In this document: positions 1 through 5,420 of the stretch, in pieces
Layout of the letters: the number at the start of each line of letters is the position of its first letter
How positions within the stretch are numbered: the stretch's first letter is position 1
DNA from: Haemophilus parainfluenzae
Lineage (GTDB): Bacteria; Pseudomonadota; Gammaproteobacteria; Enterobacterales; Pasteurellaceae
Length of the DNA stretch: 6,425 nt
Assembly: GCA_018381425.1 (NCBI GenBank)
Contig: JAGZRY010000093.1
Span: 1-6,425 of the forward strand
Direction of reading: 5' to 3'
The notes under the pieces: model-generated
The model's input: the letters and a program-made list of their open reading frames with translations, nothing else
What the model was told of the DNA's origin: nothing
Database searches by the model: none
Position numbers and translations under genes: made by a program

Positions 1-594
1 GAATTCAGTATCAAAGACACAAATCACACGCTCATTACGTGCAAAGAGGTTCGGCACATGTTTCGCTAAAAATGGATTGACGGAGAATAAATCACCCGGC
101 ACGTAAATCATTTTGCGAAGTGTACCATCACATGGCATATGTACACGGTGATAATCACGTGGTGATAAATAAGTGGTGATGAATTCCCCATTTTTAAAGG
201 TCTCGGTTAAATCTTTATCTTCCGCTAATAAATCATTTAAGCTGAAAAAGTGACCTTTTGCTTGTAATAGACGATCATCGTCAATGTGTCCACATTCACT
301 TACACGGCCATCCGCAGGGCAACAAAGTGCGGTTGGATTTTGGTTAATTGGTCGTGCATTTTCTTTTAATGGACGGATAAAGAATTCATTAAAACTGGCG
401 TAATCACTGAATTTTTCTTTTTCAGCAATGCTCATATCAATGTTGTATTTTTTTGTAAACGCTTTAATCACAAAATGTGTCATTGCGCCCCATTTTTGTT
501 TAGCTAACCAACCTGCTGCTTGTGTCATATAGATTTGTGGCATCACATATTGAAATGCAACTTTTAGGCGTTGCCAATAAGAAATTGGGTTCAT
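1..594 (-). CDS. psd: Phosphatidylserine decarboxylase proenzyme, N-terminal 198 residues (gene runs off the left edge)
   Basis: This enzyme decarboxylates phosphatidylserine to phosphatidylethanolamine at the inner membrane, the last step of PE synthesis. I translated 198 uninterrupted codons on the minus strand from ATG at 594. The protein begins MNPISYWQRL and contains CPADGRV at residues 92-98, YLSPRDYHRVHMPCDG at 142-157 and FARNERVICVFDTEF at the edge, all typical of the bacterial Psd family. D95 and H152 match Asp90 and His147 of the E. coli catalytic triad, with the same 57-residue spacing. The third member, the serine of the LGST self-cleavage site that becomes the pyruvoyl group, lies beyond the window. 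The family is usually about 290-320 residues, so roughly a third is missing. The start is supported by GGAG at 601-604, six bases upstream, and a good promoter. pssA, the preceding pathway enzyme, lies 125 bases upstream in the same direction. Confidence 0.96.
   Translation of the reverse strand, partial: MNPISYWQRLKVAFQYVMPQIYMTQAAGWLAKQKWGAMTHFVIKAFTKKYNIDMSIAEKEKFSDYASFNEFFIRPLKENARPINQNPTALCCPADGRVSECGHIDDDRLLQAKGHFFSLNDLLAEDKDLTETFKNGEFITTYLSPRDYHRVHMPCDGTLRKMIYVPGDLFSVNPFLAKHVPNLFARNERVICVFDTEF
325..333 (+). repeat. DNA uptake signal sequence (Haemophilus type), inside psd
   Basis: An exact AAGTGCGGT with a leading A at 324, followed by TGGATTTT, which fits the AT-rich extension of the Haemophilus consensus. 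On the psd coding strand it reads ACC GCA CTT (Thr-Ala-Leu, residues 88-90), five residues before catalytic D95. Confidence 0.9.
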
Positions 595-626
595 TGATTT
601 CTCCGATAAGATTAAAAAGTTGGGCG

Positions 627-654
627 ATTATAACAACTTATTTCACTTGTGCAA
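627..654 (-). promoter_or_regulatory. Probable psd promoter
   Basis: On the minus strand a perfect -10 box TATAAT (632 down to 627) follows a partial -35 match TTGCAC (654 down to 649) with a 16-base spacer. Transcription would start near 620, giving a short leader of about 25 bases that includes the GGAG ribosome site. It lies downstream of the hairpin that follows pssA, so psd can be transcribed independently. The -35 is only a 3/6 match. The promoter was read by eye and has no experimental support here. Confidence 0.6.
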
Positions 655-686
655 TGTTAGCCAATATTTTTGCGCAAGATGAAAGC

Positions 687-716
687 AAGAAGCCGACATT
701 TGCCGGCTTCTTTTTG
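687..716 (-). terminator. Hairpin terminator between pssA and psd
   Basis: A 9-bp perfect stem, AAGAAGCCG (687-695) with CGGCTTCTT (704-712), encloses an 8-base loop. It begins 7 bases past the pssA stop codon in the direction of pssA transcription, so ending pssA messages is its natural role. In that direction the tail is TTGCTTTC, a weak U-tract. The better T-run (TTCTTTTT, 708-715) follows the stem on the plus strand, where no plus-strand gene ends. It may therefore leak into psd, or block antisense transcription arriving from psd. Confidence 0.7.
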
Positions 717-719
717 TAT

Positions 720-2087
720 TTATAAAATCATTTTGACCAATTTGTCTGCCTGAATCCGAGCAAACTTCTTCAACAGTTTTTGCACCGGTTCAGGATATTG
801 CGTCAATTCTTCTAATTCAGAATAATCTTGCAATACTTTGGTATGTTGGAGGATATGTGATAATTCTTTTTCCGCTTGTGACAGAAGTTCTTGTTTTGGA
901 TCGTGGATTAATAATCCATTTTCTGCATCTAAACGCCATGCACGAGGATTCAGATTGTTCCCTGTTAAAAGAATATACTGATTGTCCACCCAAACACCTT
1001 TGAGGTGATAAGTGTTATCGCCATCTTTCCATAAACGCACCGTTAAATGGCCATTTTTAATGTAAGCATCAAATTTCTCGCAGAAACGACGAAGATTGCT
1101 TTCATATAAATAAGGTAATGCACCCGCCATTTTAAACGGCTGCTCTGGTGGAATATAGAAATCGTTCGCGACTTTATCACCCACGATAATTTCAACACGT
1201 TTTCCAAGTTCTAATAAGTGGGCAAGTTTACTTCTTAGCGTGCGAGGGAAGTTGAAATAAGGCGTACAAATCACCAATTTTTCCTGTACTTGTAAGAATA
1301 AATCTTCGATAACTTGGTTTAATTCGTTGCCTGATGCACCTAAACCAAAAAGTGGTGAAATGGTTAAAGCATCGGAAAAACCAACCGCACTTTCCAACTG
1401 ATATTCAGCATGGGCAGATAAGTTTTTACGATAAGCTTTTATTGCACTGCGGATTTCTTTTGTACGAGGGCGGTTAGCCACATCTAATGGATGTACTGCA
1501 CTGAAATCCAATAAATAATCATTGATGAAATTCACCATAGAATCCGCAAGTGCAGCATTGTGAATTTTTTGATAGCGGTCGTAACGGTATTTATCTTGTT
1601 GTTGTAAATACACGTTATTGATACTTGCACCGCTATAAAGGACGGTATCGTCAAATACAAAACCTTTAATATGTAATACACCGAAGACTTCGCGGGTATT
1701 AATTGGCACACCGAAGAACATATTCGGTTCATCGGGAAGTTGATAGGTTTGGCGTTGTTCACAATACCAATCAGCGTTAGTGGCAGATTTTTCTGCTCCG
1801 AGTAAATTGCGTTGTCCGCGATGCCAATCCACTAAAATTTTCACATCCAATTCAGGATGATCTTGTTTTACGCGATAAATCTCATTGAGAATTTCTTGTC
1901 CCGCTTCATCTTTTTGCCAATAAAGTGCGGTCACGTAAATACGTTTTTTAGCTTGGCGAATTAATTCTATAATTTGTGCTTTGAATTCAAGCGGACTAAA
2001 CAGAAACTCAACCTGCTCTGCCTGTAAAGGAAGAAAAGGTAAATTTTTTAAATTTTGTTCTGCTCGTTTAGCTTTATTGATTAACAT
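720..2087 (-). CDS. pssA: Phosphatidylserine synthase (CDP-diacylglycerol--serine O-phosphatidyltransferase), phospholipase D superfamily
   Basis: The enzyme transfers the phosphatidyl group of CDP-diacylglycerol to L-serine, making phosphatidylserine for Psd. The 455-residue protein is close to the 451 of E. coli PssA and collinear with it. Both phospholipase D HxKxxxxD motifs are present: H139-K141-D146 (HIKGFVFD) and H361-K363-D368 (HLKGVWVD). Other family blocks are VDWHRGQR (near 87-93), GVPINTRE (126-133), YSGAS (151-155), GDKVANDFYIP (303-313) and TGNNLNPRAWRLD (375-387). The family is peripheral, associating with ribosomes and membrane, and I see no signal peptide or membrane segment. 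The ATG at 2087 gives an N-terminus like that of E. coli (MLxxxKR), but its ribosome site is weak (GAGAT-like). I could not find a convincing promoter. The gene carries two DNA uptake signals and is followed by a hairpin and psd. Confidence 0.97.
   Translation of the reverse strand: MLINKAKRAEQNLKNLPFLPLQAEQVEFLFSPLEFKAQIIELIRQAKKRIYVTALYWQKDEAGQEILNEIYRVKQDHPELDVKILVDWHRGQRNLLGAEKSATNADWYCEQRQTYQLPDEPNMFFGVPINTREVFGVLHIKGFVFDDTVLYSGASINNVYLQQQDKYRYDRYQKIHNAALADSMVNFINDYLLDFSAVHPLDVANRPRTKEIRSAIKAYRKNLSAHAEYQLESAVGFSDALTISPLFGLGASGNELNQVIEDLFLQVQEKLVICTPYFNFPRTLRSKLAHLLELGKRVEIIVGDKVANDFYIPPEQPFKMAGALPYLYESNLRRFCEKFDAYIKNGHLTVRLWKDGDNTYHLKGVWVDNQYILLTGNNLNPRAWRLDAENGLLIHDPKQELLSQAEKELSHILQHTKVLQDYSELEELTQYPEPVQKLLKKFARIQADKLVKMIL
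1384..1392 (-). repeat. DNA uptake signal sequence (Haemophilus type), inside pssA
   Basis: ACCGCACTT on the plus strand, so AAGTGCGGT on the pssA coding strand, with a leading A and a following TGGTTTTT. It falls in the codons for Glu-Ser-Ala-Val (residues 232-235), between the two phospholipase D motifs. Confidence 0.9.
1923..1931 (+). repeat. DNA uptake signal sequence (Haemophilus type), inside pssA near its 5' end
   Basis: An exact AAGTGCGGT with a leading A at 1922. On the pssA coding strand it reads ACC GCA CTT for Thr-Ala-Leu (residues 53-55), the same codon frame as the copy in psd. Confidence 0.88.
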
Positions 2088-2142
2088 AATCTATCTCTAC
2101 ACTAAAAATTAATGCTCTAGTTTACAATATTTCCTTTGAGGA

Positions 2143-2174
2143 TTGATAGAAAAAAGGTTTTTTTTCGTTATAAT
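2143..2174 (+). promoter_or_regulatory. Possible promoter of the yfiF-like gene, with a homopolymer spacer
   Basis: A perfect -10 box TATAAT (2169-2174) lies about 60 bases before the start codon. The nearest good -35 is TTGATA (2143-2148, 5/6 match), but the spacer is 20 bases, longer than the usual 16-18. The spacer contains A6 (2150-2155), GG and T8 (2158-2165). The -10 is convincing; the -35 assignment is uncertain. Confidence 0.5.
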
Positions 2175-2236
2175 GCTCACAAATTTTCGCATTTTTTGGC
2201 GAATTATTATCCAACTTTTCCTTCGAGAAGCAAATT

Positions 2237-3310
2237 ATGAGCAATTCACGCAAACCATCATTCCAAACAAATTCCACCAAATCTTTTCAAGAGCGTAGCC
2301 CAAAACGCGCATTTAATGACAAAGAAAGTCGCTTTGATGATCGTCGTAATAATGAAAAACGTGAGGGAAATCGACCACACTTTGATAAAAAACGGGATGA
2401 TCGTAAACCTTCTCGAGGTTTCCAACAGCAAGAAGTGAGAGAGCCGAAAATTGCTGAACTTTCATTAAATAAAGCCAATGGTGAAAGTGGCTCGGTAAAA
2501 GTAACAGTAAAAAGCACTGGCGTGAGTTATAAAGCGAAAGAAAAGAAAACGGGCGCATTATCACCACGAGCACCGGAGAAAATTAAAAAGAACCGCGCTG
2601 AAGAAATGAAAGTGTATGGTGAAAATGCATGCTTAGAATTGTTTGCTGAACGTCCAGAGAGCATCGTTCGCGTATGGGCAACGGTGCAAATGGCGCATCG
2701 AATTGGCGAGATTCTCAGTTATTTAGCCGCAAATAAAAAAGTGTATCACGTGGTGGATAGTGATGAGCTAAGCTTAGTGAGCGGCACGGAGCATCATGGC
2801 GGAATTTGTATGTTAGTGAAAAAACAACGTACTTTTTCTTTGCAAGGTTATTTAGATGTACCGCGTCAAGAAGACTGTTTAGTCGTGCTTGATCAAGTCA
2901 ATAATGCGCAAAACCTAGGTGGTGTTGTGCGTACTTGTGCCTTCTATGGCATTAAAAATGTGGTAACAAATCAAGTTGAACAGCTTTATGCACCGGCTGC
3001 GATGCGTGTAGCTGAAGGCGGGATGGAGCATATTCGTATTTTAGAAACAGAAAGTACTGAAATCGCTTTAGAGGCTTTACGTAAGGTTGGCTATCAGATT
3101 ATTCATGTATCAACCAATAAGCAAGGCGTTGCGTTGGAACACCTCAAATTTGCAGAGAAAGTCGCGTTGGTATTGAGTGAAGGTAGTACGGATGATATTC
3201 GTGAGAAACAAGATGTAAATGTGCGTCTTTCTTTAAGCAATCCATTAAAAGCAGGATTAAATATTGCAGTAAATACAGGAATTTTATTAGCACATTGGTA
3301 TGTGAAATAA
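2237..3310 (+). CDS. yfiF: SpoU/TrmH-family (SPOUT) RNA 2'-O-ribose methyltransferase, YfiF-like
   Basis: This is a probable S-adenosylmethionine-dependent methyltransferase acting on tRNA or rRNA; the target of YfiF proteins is not known to me. Residues 1-120 are hydrophilic, rich in Lys, Arg, Asp and Asn, probably disordered and RNA-binding. Residues 124-197 match the SpoU substrate-binding domain (MKVYGENACLELF, SGTEHHGGICMLVKK). Residues 213-357 are the knotted SPOUT domain. Motif 1 is good: LDQVNNAQNLGGVVRTC, with N226, G228 and R232. Motif 2 (ALVLSEGSTDD, 310-320) lacks the usual GxExxG, and motif 3 (GLNIAVNTG, 340-348) has Ala and Asn where NVSVA or NISVA is usual, so activity is uncertain. 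The length (357) is close to E. coli YfiF (about 345). The ATG at 2237 follows GAGAAG with a 6-base gap. It is transcribed alone, divergently from pssA, and ends at a strong terminator. Confidence 0.88.
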   Translation: MSNSRKPSFQTNSTKSFQERSPKRAFNDKESRFDDRRNNEKREGNRPHFDKKRDDRKPSRGFQQQEVREPKIAELSLNKANGESGSVKVTVKSTGVSYKAKEKKTGALSPRAPEKIKKNRAEEMKVYGENACLELFAERPESIVRVWATVQMAHRIGEILSYLAANKKVYHVVDSDELSLVSGTEHHGGICMLVKKQRTFSLQGYLDVPRQEDCLVVLDQVNNAQNLGGVVRTCAFYGIKNVVTNQVEQLYAPAAMRVAEGGMEHIRILETESTEIALEALRKVGYQIIHVSTNKQGVALEHLKFAEKVALVLSEGSTDDIREKQDVNVRLSLSNPLKAGLNIAVNTGILLAHWYVK

Positions 3311-3314
3311 CCTT

Positions 3315-3323
3315 AAGTGCGGT
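3315..3323 (+). repeat. DNA uptake signal sequence (Haemophilus type), after the yfiF-like gene
   Basis: An exact AAGTGCGGT five bases after the stop codon, followed by TATTTTTA, an excellent match to the AT-rich extension. The leading base is T rather than A. It is the only intergenic copy and is a single copy, not part of the terminator stem that begins 21 bases later. Confidence 0.88.
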
Positions 3324-3343
3324 TATTTTTAGATTTGTTTTGG

Positions 3344-3374
3344 GGGCTGACATCTGTCAGCCCTTTTTCTTTTT
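3344..3374 (+). terminator. Rho-independent terminator of the yfiF-like gene
   Basis: An 8-bp GC-rich stem, GGGCTGAC (3344-3351) with GTCAGCCC (3356-3363), is capped by a four-base loop and followed by TTTTTCTTTTT (3364-3374). It starts 33 bases after the stop codon. It separates this transcript from gsp, which has its own promoter. Confidence 0.9.
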
Positions 3375-3401
3375 CAAAATTGTATGGGATTCAAATTTTG
3401 A
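3374..3401. repeat. Inverted repeat upstream of the gsp promoter
   Basis: TCAAAATT (3374-3381) and AATTTTGA (3394-3401) form a perfect 8-base inverted repeat with a 12-base spacer, centred about 55 bases before the gsp -10 box. It could be an operator for a dimeric regulator, but AT-rich inverted repeats of this size also occur by chance. No specific regulator is suggested. Confidence 0.3.
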
Positions 3402-3419
3402 TATTTCTTTTAAAAGCCT

Positions 3420-3448
3420 TTGGGGGAATCAGACAAAAGATCTATACT
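3420..3448 (+). promoter_or_regulatory. Probable gsp promoter
   Basis: A -10 box TATACT (3443-3448, 5/6 match) is preceded at 17 bases by TTGGGG (3420-3425), a weak -35 that keeps only the TTG. Transcription would begin near 3455, giving a leader of about 25 bases. It lies downstream of the preceding terminator, so gsp is likely transcribed on its own. Confidence 0.5.
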
Positions 3449-3468
3449 ATTTCTAGTTGTTATTTAAC

Positions 3469-3474
3469 GGGGAG
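3469..3474 (+). promoter_or_regulatory. Strong ribosome binding site of gsp
   Basis: GGGGAG (3469-3474) lies five bases before the ATG at 3480 and is the purine-richest ribosome site in the window. It fixes the start codon and suggests efficient translation. Confidence 0.75.
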
Positions 3475-3479
3475 TTTTT

Positions 3480-5369
3480 ATGCCTGAACGTTCAGCAAAC
3501 ATCAGTACACACGATCCTTTCGGGAGCTTATTAGGCTATGCGCCGGGTGGCATTGCGATTTATTCATCCGATTATCATACAGCCGATGAGAAAGAGTATC
3601 CGGATGATGCTGCCTTTCGCAGTTATTTAGGAAGAGAGTACATGGGCTACAAATGGCAGTGTGTGGAATTTGCGCGCCGTTATTTATACCTCAATCATGG
3701 CATGGTGTTTACTGATGTGGGAATGGCTTACGAGATCTTTTCTCTACGATTTTTACGTCAAGTGGTGAATGATGCCTTATTACCTTTACAAGCCTTTGCA
3801 AATGGTTGCAAACGTAAGCCTGAAGCAGGTGCATTGTTAATTTGGCAGGAGGGCGGTGAATTTAAACATACGGGGCATGTGGCGATCATTACCGAGGTAT
3901 TAGAAGATAAAATTCGCATTGCCGAGCAAAACGTGATTCACTCTCGCTTACCAAGTGGGCAGCAATGGACTCGTGAATTACCGATGACGGTTTCCGAAAG
4001 TGGTTATTTTCTGCATGATACCTTTGATGATACAGAAATTTTAGGTTGGATGATCCAAACAGAAGATACCGAATACAGTCTGCCGCGGCCAACACCAGAA
4101 AAAGAGAAACTTGAGATTCATGCTGAACATATAGAAAACAATGGTCAGTTTGAGCATAAATGGCTGAATGAGCAAAACGAATTTGAAGCGGCATATGTGA
4201 AAGCAATGGGTGGGCATAAAGTCAGCCATTCGGATCAATATCGCTATTTTACGATATCTGAAACAGCGCAGCATGAGTTGATTCGTGCAACCAATGAATT
4301 ACATTTAATGTATTTGCATGCCACAGATAAAGTCTTAAAAGACAATAAGTTATTACAATATTTCAATATTCCTAAATTGCTTTGGCCTCGCTTACGATTG
4401 TCTTGGCAAAATCGCCGTTACCAAACCATTACGGGGCGTTTAGATTTCTGCATGGATAGCCGAGGACTGAAAGTGTATGAATACAATGCAGACTCGGCTT
4501 CTTGTCACGCTGAAGCGGGTGAGTTTATGAATCGATGGGCAATTCAGGGCGGATTGAAGATTGGTGATAATCCAGCTGATGGCTTACGTAATGCATTAGC
4601 GGATTGTTGGAAACACAGTGAAGCTACGCCGCTTGTTCATATTATGCAAGATCACGATGATGAGGAAGATTATCACGCATTATTTATGCGCAATGCACTG
4701 GTTCAAGCAGGATTTAAAGCCAAAATTATTCATGGGACCGAGGGGTTACATTGGGATAGTCGAGGTCGTTTGATTGATGATGAAGATAACCAAGTAAAAA
4801 CAGTATGGAAAACGTGGGCCTGGGAAACTATGTTGGAGCAACTTCGTGAAGATGCAACAGGCATGGAAGTGGCACCACCAATTCGTACAGGCTATCCGGA
4901 AGATAAAGTGCGGTTAATTGACGTGTTACTTCGTCCAGAAGTTCTAGTTTATGAGCCACTTTGGACAGCGATTCCAAGTAATAAAGCGATTTTACCAGTG
5001 TTGTGGTCATTATTCCCAAACCATCGTTATCTACTGGAGGCTGGATTTGAATTAACGCCTGAGCTGATTAAAAATGGTTACGCACAAAAACCAATTGCAG
5101 GTCGCCGTGGTGATAATGTGAAATTGATTGGTGAGTGTAAATCAGTGCTTGATAGCAAAGATGGTCGTTTTGGTAAGCAGGAGAGTATCTATCAACAACT
5201 TTGGTGTTTACCAAAAGTGGAAGACCAATATGTTCAGGTCTGTACTTTTACTGTAGGTGGGCATTATGGTGGCAGCTGTTTACGCTCAGACCCGAGTTTG
5301 GTTATTATGGGGAATAGCGACATGCAACCACTAAGGGTATTATCTGATAAAGATTTCCTTAAAAAATAA
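3480..5369 (+). CDS. gsp: Bifunctional glutathionylspermidine synthetase/amidase
   Basis: A cytoplasmic enzyme with two opposed activities: the C-terminal ATP-dependent synthetase joins glutathione to spermidine, and the N-terminal amidase hydrolyses the product. The 629 residues are collinear with the E. coli enzyme (619). The CHAP-type amidase spans about 20-195, with nucleophile C61 (KWQCVEFARR), H133 (TGHVAII) and E149 (RIAEQNV), matching E. coli Cys59, His131 and Glu147. The ATP-grasp-like synthetase spans about 215-610. There R320 and D322 (ITGRLDF), E334 and N336 (VYEYNADSAS), E395-E396, K502 (NKAIL) and K537 (QKPIAGR) match the E. coli ATP, magnesium and glutathione ligands at a constant offset of 4. 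All key residues are intact, so both activities are expected. It appears to be a single-gene transcript converging on napC. Codon 476-479 carries an uptake signal. Confidence 0.97.
   Translation: MPERSANISTHDPFGSLLGYAPGGIAIYSSDYHTADEKEYPDDAAFRSYLGREYMGYKWQCVEFARRYLYLNHGMVFTDVGMAYEIFSLRFLRQVVNDALLPLQAFANGCKRKPEAGALLIWQEGGEFKHTGHVAIITEVLEDKIRIAEQNVIHSRLPSGQQWTRELPMTVSESGYFLHDTFDDTEILGWMIQTEDTEYSLPRPTPEKEKLEIHAEHIENNGQFEHKWLNEQNEFEAAYVKAMGGHKVSHSDQYRYFTISETAQHELIRATNELHLMYLHATDKVLKDNKLLQYFNIPKLLWPRLRLSWQNRRYQTITGRLDFCMDSRGLKVYEYNADSASCHAEAGEFMNRWAIQGGLKIGDNPADGLRNALADCWKHSEATPLVHIMQDHDDEEDYHALFMRNALVQAGFKAKIIHGTEGLHWDSRGRLIDDEDNQVKTVWKTWAWETMLEQLREDATGMEVAPPIRTGYPEDKVRLIDVLLRPEVLVYEPLWTAIPSNKAILPVLWSLFPNHRYLLEAGFELTPELIKNGYAQKPIAGRRGDNVKLIGECKSVLDSKDGRFGKQESIYQQLWCLPKVEDQYVQVCTFTVGGHYGGSCLRSDPSLVIMGNSDMQPLRVLSDKDFLKK
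4906..4914 (+). repeat. DNA uptake signal sequence (Haemophilus type), inside gsp
   Basis: An exact AAGTGCGGT with a leading A at 4905, followed by TAATTGA. It spans AAA GTG CGG TTA (Lys-Val-Arg-Leu, codons 476-479), in a conserved block of the synthetase domain. Confidence 0.9.
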
Positions 5370-5374
5370 AAACA

Positions 5375-5403
5375 AAATTGGCACTCAAAATGAGTGCCGA
5401 TTT
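5375..5403. terminator. Bidirectional terminator shared by gsp and the nap operon
   Basis: A perfect 8-bp stem, GGCACTCA (5380-5387) with TGAGTGCC (5391-5398), has an AAA loop and further A-U pairs outside. On the plus strand it starts 11 bases after the gsp stop and is followed by GATTTATTATTTT. On the minus strand it starts 23 bases after the napC stop and is followed by the U-rich AATTTTGTTTTTATTTTTT. The tail is better in the nap direction. Its position between two converging genes fits a shared terminator. Confidence 0.87.
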
Positions 5404-5420
5404 ATTATTTTGCTATAAGA

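Noticed and set aside
1..6. GAATTC at the first base, suggesting a cloned EcoRI fragment edge
   Set aside because: The same site recurs at 181, 382 and 1983 and the window does not end in one. It tells nothing about biology.
522..725. Open frame of 67 codons on the plus strand across the psd start and intergenic region
   Set aside because: It overlaps the psd 5' end antisense, includes the psd promoter and the terminator hairpin, has no ribosome site and resembles no family I know. It is a chance frame.
1532..1762. Open frame on the minus strand within pssA in another frame
   Set aside because: It lies wholly inside a well-supported gene and shows no domain features. The same holds for the antisense frames inside the yfiF-like gene (2287-2573), across its 3' end (3144-3353) and inside gsp (3889-4274, 4828-5019).
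2119..2147. Possible pssA promoter on the minus strand (-10-like TAAACT at 2124 down to 2119)
   Set aside because: The -10 is a 4/6 match and there is no credible -35 at the right distance, so I do not report it as a feature.
2186..2203. Small hairpin in the yfiF leader (TTCGC with GCGAA)
   Set aside because: The stem has only five pairs with an eight-base loop and does not extend outward. It is too weak to call a regulatory structure or riboswitch.
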